DNA of 50,180 nt, taken from assembly GCA_035570275.1 (NCBI GenBank), contig DATMNI010000214.1, forward strand, positions 1-50,180, read 5' to 3'. Within the stretch, counting starts at the first letter, position 1; the number at the start of each line of letters is the position of its first letter. Positions 49,578 through 50,180 of the stretch are shown piece after piece. Position numbers and translations under genes: made by a program. The notes below the pieces were generated by a model. That model had not been told where the DNA came from, did not search any database, and was given only the letters and a program-made list of their open reading frames with translations. Source of the stretch: DATMNI01 sp035570275 (GTDB taxonomy: Bacteria > Acidobacteriota > Terriglobia > Bryobacterales > Bryobacteraceae).

Positions 49578-50180
49578 ATGAAAAAACTGTTTCTACTGGT
49601 CATGGCCGCCGCGGCGGCATTTGGACAACAGGCGACGCAACCGGGGAATCTAAGTGAGATCCGGCAACTCACGCACGGGGGGCAGAACGCCGAGGCCTAC
49701 TGGTCGCCGGACGGCAAGCGGCTGATCTTTCAGTCCACGCGCCCGCCCTACCAGTGCGACCAGATGTTCATCATGAATGCCGATGGGAGCGATCAGCACC
49801 TGGTCTCCACCGGGAAAGGCGCTACCACCTGCGGTTATTTCCTGAAGGACAACCAGCACATTGTCTACGCCTCCACCCATCTGGCGGGCGATGCCTGCCC
49901 TACGCCGCCCGACCGCAGCAAAGGCTATGTGTGGGGCGTGTTCGCGGGCTTCGACATTTTCCTGGCCACCGACGCCGGGAAGATCGAGAAGCGGCTCACG
50001 GACACGCCCGGCTACGACGCCGAGGGCACGGTGAACTGGAAGACCGGGAAGATCGTCTATACCTCGCTGGCCTCCGGGGACCTGGATCTTTGGACCATGC
50101 GCGCCGACGGGTCGGACAAGAAGCAACTCACCAAAGCCACCGGCTACGACGGCGGCGCCACGTTCTCGCGCGACGGCAAG
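49578..50180 (+). CDS. Secreted PD40/TolB-like beta-propeller protein (partial)
   Basis: The first 201 codons are visible: a signal peptide (MKKLFLLVMAAAAAFGQQ) followed by PD40-type blades (NAEAYWSPDGKRLIFQSTRP, MNADGSDQHLV, GTVNWKTGKIVYTSLASGDL, MRADGSDKKQLTKATGYDGG). No stop is reached before the window ends. TolB-like N-terminal propellers often precede amidohydrolase or peptidase domains, which would lie outside. It is divergent from the VCBS gene, with only a few bases between starts. Confidence 0.87.
   Translation, partial: MKKLFLLVMAAAAAFGQQATQPGNLSEIRQLTHGGQNAEAYWSPDGKRLIFQSTRPPYQCDQMFIMNADGSDQHLVSTGKGATTCGYFLKDNQHIVYASTHLAGDACPTPPDRSKGYVWGVFAGFDIFLATDAGKIEKRLTDTPGYDAEGTVNWKTGKIVYTSLASGDLDLWTMRADGSDKKQLTKATGYDGGATFSRDGK

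Overview
The window is high-GC chromosomal DNA from a soil-type Acidobacteriota, most probably the Bryobacterales/Solibacter group. This is inferred from gene content: a TIGR03435-family protein, a DUF1501 gene beside a cytochrome c-DUF1549-DUF1553 gene, a winged-helix/TPR membrane protein, VCBS and PD40 secreted proteins, several type II toxin-antitoxin (TA) pairs, and dispersed palindromic repeats that recur across the window.

Layout. 0.1-4.0 kb: a minus-strand operon of Trm112-like protein, family 9 glycosyltransferase, MsbA-like exporter and YicC nuclease. 4.0-5.3 kb: no convincing gene. 5.3-6.5 kb: a secreted Cys-rich miniprotein and a Tat-exported protein of unknown function. 6.6-9.6 kb: a TA graveyard (ParDE, PIN toxin, antitoxins, chimeric fragments) that reads as a decayed tandem duplication and includes a second copy of the 3' end of eda. 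9.6-13.0 kb: eda, a TPR regulator-like protein and a family 2 glycosyltransferase. 13.0-16.15 kb: a dense tRNA array. 16.3-22.1 kb: a minus-strand catabolic operon (glutamine amidotransferase, iron alcohol dehydrogenase, aldehyde dehydrogenase, glutamine-synthetase-like ligase) with a HAD phosphatase upstream. 22.9-25.8 kb: DUF1385-prfA-prmC. 25.8-28.4 kb: SRPBCC, DUF899 and a PucR-type regulator. 28.5-31.6 kb: a divergent ileS. 31.7-34.4 kb: a UPF0175/DUF3368 TA pair inserted at the 3' end of a secreted hydrolase gene. 35.3-35.9 kb: BrnTA. 36-41 kb: DUF1501, PSCyt1-DUF1549-DUF1553 and a DapA/KdgD-like aldolase. 41.2-50.2 kb: secreted hydrolase, STAS protein, sigma-54 activator, TIGR03435 protein, ArnT-like transferase, a broken toxin with an intact antitoxin, VCBS protein and a truncated PD40 protein.

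The most unusual region is the tRNA array. About 2.8 kb holds 22 cloverleaf-complete tRNA genes, nearly all with encoded CCA and separated by a few bases, plus fragments. They cover most amino acids but include no intact Leu, Ser, Tyr, Cys or Trp gene. Seven carry C at the almost invariant position U33. One locus has tRNA halves in circularly permuted order closed by a UUCG tetraloop, one Thr tRNA has a 12-nt insertion in its T-loop, and an HNH endonuclease gene sits between two tRNAs with almost no untranslated sequence. This resembles the tRNA arrays known from phages and mobile elements more than a housekeeping tRNA operon. My inference is that it encodes a back-up tRNA set, possibly resistant to anticodon-loop nucleases.

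Two other points stand out. First, both TA islands are bordered by a second copy of the 3' end of a neighbouring gene. Second, one copy of a genome-dispersed palindromic repeat has become the N-terminal hydrophobic leader of the cytochrome c/DUF1553 protein. All product names rest on motif reading; no database search was run.
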